In this document: piece after piece, positions 39,516 to 40,879 of the stretch
Numbering within the stretch: position 1 is the stretch's first letter
Layout of the letters: the number at the start of each line of letters is the position of its first letter
Source: SCGC-AG-212-J23 sp035649175
Lineage (GTDB): Bacteria; Pseudomonadota; Gammaproteobacteria; Burkholderiales; SG8-39
Length of the DNA stretch: 40,879 bases
Assembly: GCA_035649175.1 (NCBI GenBank)
Contig: DASRKB010000166.1
Span: 1 to 40,879 of the forward strand
Reading direction: 5' to 3'
Notes under the pieces: generated by a model
What the model was told of the DNA's origin: nothing
What the model saw: the letters and a program-made list of their open reading frames with translations, nothing else
Database searches by the model: none
Made by a program: the position numbers and the translations under genes

Positions 39516-40879
39516 CAGGGCTTGAGCGCTCCGATCGCTTCGGGCAGGCGGGTGACGACCTGGTCGGCGCCGGCCTGGCGCAGGCGGTCGATGGCGCGCG
39601 AGGGGTCGCCCGCGCTGGACCAGAGCGCGACGACAATGCGCGTCTCCGGAAGGCGCCGGCGCAGGCGCCGCGCAAGGGAGGCCGCGTGCGTCGCGGCGTG
39701 CGGCGGTACCGCGGAGATGCACACGAGCGGGCATAGCGCCTCGTCGACGTTGTTGGCGAGGCGCGCGCCGCTCGCGCGCGCGAGGATCTGCGCGGCGACG
39801 AGGTCCGCCTCGTCGTGTGCCGGCACAACGCAGGCTCCTTCATTTGACTTCATGTTGTTGAGCTGCAGGTCTTCGATGATTCCGCCCACGGTGTCGAAGA
39901 AGAAGCGCTCGCGGCGCGCGTCGAGCTCGCCGTGGTGCCGGTCGCGCTCGGCCAGAGCGAGCGCGGGGATGATCACGTCGGCGACAAGTGCTTGAGCGCC
40001 CTTCTCCTCGGTGTACTTTTCGGCGAGCTCGGTCGCCTCCTCCTGGTCGAGCGCCACCAGGCGCTGGTAGAAGCGCGCCTCGGGCGCGAGCACCGGCTCG
40101 ACCCCGAGCAGCATGTTGAAGTAGGCGAGCTGCGGCACGTGGCGGCCGATGACCGTGATGCACACGGTGATCGGCATCGCGAGGAGCAGGCCGACCGGAC
40201 CCCATAGCCAGGTCCAGAAGATCGCGGCGAGAATCACCGCCAGGGCGGAGAGCCCCGCGCTCCTGCCGTACAGGACCGGCTCCGCGATGTTCACGAGAAC
40301 CAGCTCAAGGAGAAAGAACGCGCCGAGCGTCCATGCGAGCATCGACCAGCCGTCGTCGATCGCCACGGCGAGCAGCGCCGGCATCGCCAGCGCGATCCAC
40401 ACGCCGGCGTAGGGGATGAAGCGCAGCAGCGTGGCGAGAAGGCCCCACAGGAGCGCGTTCGGGATGCCGATGAAGTGCAGCGCGATGCCGAAGGGAATGC
40501 CGAAGCCGGCGTTGATCACGAGCAGCATGAAGAGGTAGCGGCTCACGCGCGCCGCGGCCTCGCCCATCGCCTGCGTGGTCACGGTGATGCGCCCGGCGCC
40601 CACCACGCCGATCAGCCGGTCGCGCATGTTCTCGCGGTGCAGGAGCATCAGGATGGTGAACACGATCACGGCGAGCGAGGTGGCGAAGGGCTTCGCGACC
40701 GGCTCGGCCCACTCGCCGATGGCGGCGAGCGCCGTGGGCGGCGTCTCGGTGACCGCGATCGGCTTCGCGGCCGGCGCCGCCTCCTTTTCCAGCTCCTGGA
40801 TCGCCTCGGCCGCCTTGCCGATCGCCGTGTCGGGCGCGTCGTGGAACGCACGGACCTTGGCCGCGATGTTCTCGCGGTA
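39515..40879 (-). CDS. AI-2E family (PerM-like) permease with a C-terminal soluble domain (5' end outside window)
   Basis: Polytopic membrane protein; 454 residues are visible and the frame is open at the window edge. Seen: VIVFTILMLLHRENMRDRLIG, AARVSRYLFMLLVINAGFGI, LLWGLLATLLRFIPYAGVWI, LYGRSAGLSALAVILAAIFW, TWLWGPVGLLLAMPITVCIT: the AI-2E transporter/PerM pattern. After the membrane part comes a helical segment (FYQRLVALDQEEATELAEKY) and about 120 residues of Rossmann-like sequence (GACVVPAHDEADLVAAQILA to the end) similar in outline to a cobalamin-binding-type fold without a B12 His motif. Family members transport various solutes; AI-2 export has been shown for few. The stop abuts palindrome copy E. 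Confidence 0.88.
   Translation of the reverse strand, partial: YRENIAAKVRAFHDAPDTAIGKAAEAIQELEKEAAPAAKPIAVTETPPTALAAIGEWAEPVAKPFATSLAVIVFTILMLLHRENMRDRLIGVVGAGRITVTTQAMGEAAARVSRYLFMLLVINAGFGIPFGIALHFIGIPNALLWGLLATLLRFIPYAGVWIALAMPALLAVAIDDGWSMLAWTLGAFFLLELVLVNIAEPVLYGRSAGLSALAVILAAIFWTWLWGPVGLLLAMPITVCITVIGRHVPQLAYFNMLLGVEPVLAPEARFYQRLVALDQEEATELAEKYTEEKGAQALVADVIIPALALAERDRHHGELDARRERFFFDTVGGIIEDLQLNNMKSNEGACVVPAHDEADLVAAQILARASGARLANNVDEALCPLVCISAVPPHAATHAASLARRLRRRLPETRIVVALWSSAGDPSRAIDRLRQAGADQVVTRLPEAIGALKP

Noticed and set aside
1..40879. rRNA, tRNA, insertion sequence, prophage or integrase
   Set aside because: No clover-leaf, rRNA-like stretch, transposase or integrase motif was found on either strand.

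Overview
The window is GC-rich (about two thirds G+C by eye), gene-dense chromosomal DNA, most probably from a betaproteobacterium of the Burkholderiales or a near relative. The evidence is a dapA-bamC-MBL hydrolase operon, a Bug/TctC-type solute receptor, an AsmA-type protein with a long charged coiled coil, and a full-length 1292-residue PurL. I see no rRNA, tRNA, CRISPR array, prophage or transposase. Both window ends cut genes: an FAD monooxygenase on the left and an AI-2E family permease on the right.

Layout. 1-4474: FAD monooxygenase, AAC(6')-like GNAT and HAD dehalogenase on the minus strand, then two decayed genes (a GNAT and an MFS transporter, both lacking their middle), a SAM methyltransferase and an isoprenylcysteine-methyltransferase-like membrane protein. 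4524-11269: purL and an asmA-like gene whose stop overlaps the purL start. 11289-21014: 5-oxoprolinase facing a plus-strand run of threonine dehydratase, Bcr/CflA efflux pump, L2HGDH-like flavoprotein and a complete TRAP transporter. This looks like an uptake and catabolism region for a glutamate-family or hydroxy acid. 21075-24501: ATP-grasp ligase, a convergently overlapping polysaccharide deacetylase, and the bifunctional NAD(P)H-hydrate repair enzyme. 24509-28207: a minus-strand run bcp, slyD-like, DM13 protein, small exported protein, topoisomerase IB, DUF1835 protein. 28286-29805: RoxA-like ribosomal oxygenase and a small partner. 29835-34594: a tightly overlapping minus-strand operon SIMPL, Sel1-like, DUF488, methyltransferase, dapA, bamC, MBL hydrolase. 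34608-38784: MotA/TolQ-like and OmpA/MotB-like pair and a Bug receptor, set among four gene fragments. 38787-40879: MOSC protein and AI-2E permease.

Three features cut across the gene list. (1) A family of short palindromes with core GGGGTC(A/T)GACCCC sits between genes at five places, once in a variant form. In two cases it supplies the last codons (Ile-Gly-Val) and stop of the neighbouring gene, and in one case it stands where a start codon should be. (2) Seven genes have TAGAAT or a close variant ending exactly 6 or 7 nt before the start codon and no Shine-Dalgarno. Other genes in the window have clear Shine-Dalgarno sites. This suggests leaderless or near-leaderless transcripts. (3) Six genes are reduced to fragments or have lost an internal block with frame change, while their neighbours are intact. 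This could be recent deletion-driven decay or an assembly that closed over missing sequence. I found no convincing new defence or biosynthetic system; these three patterns are the main things worth following up.
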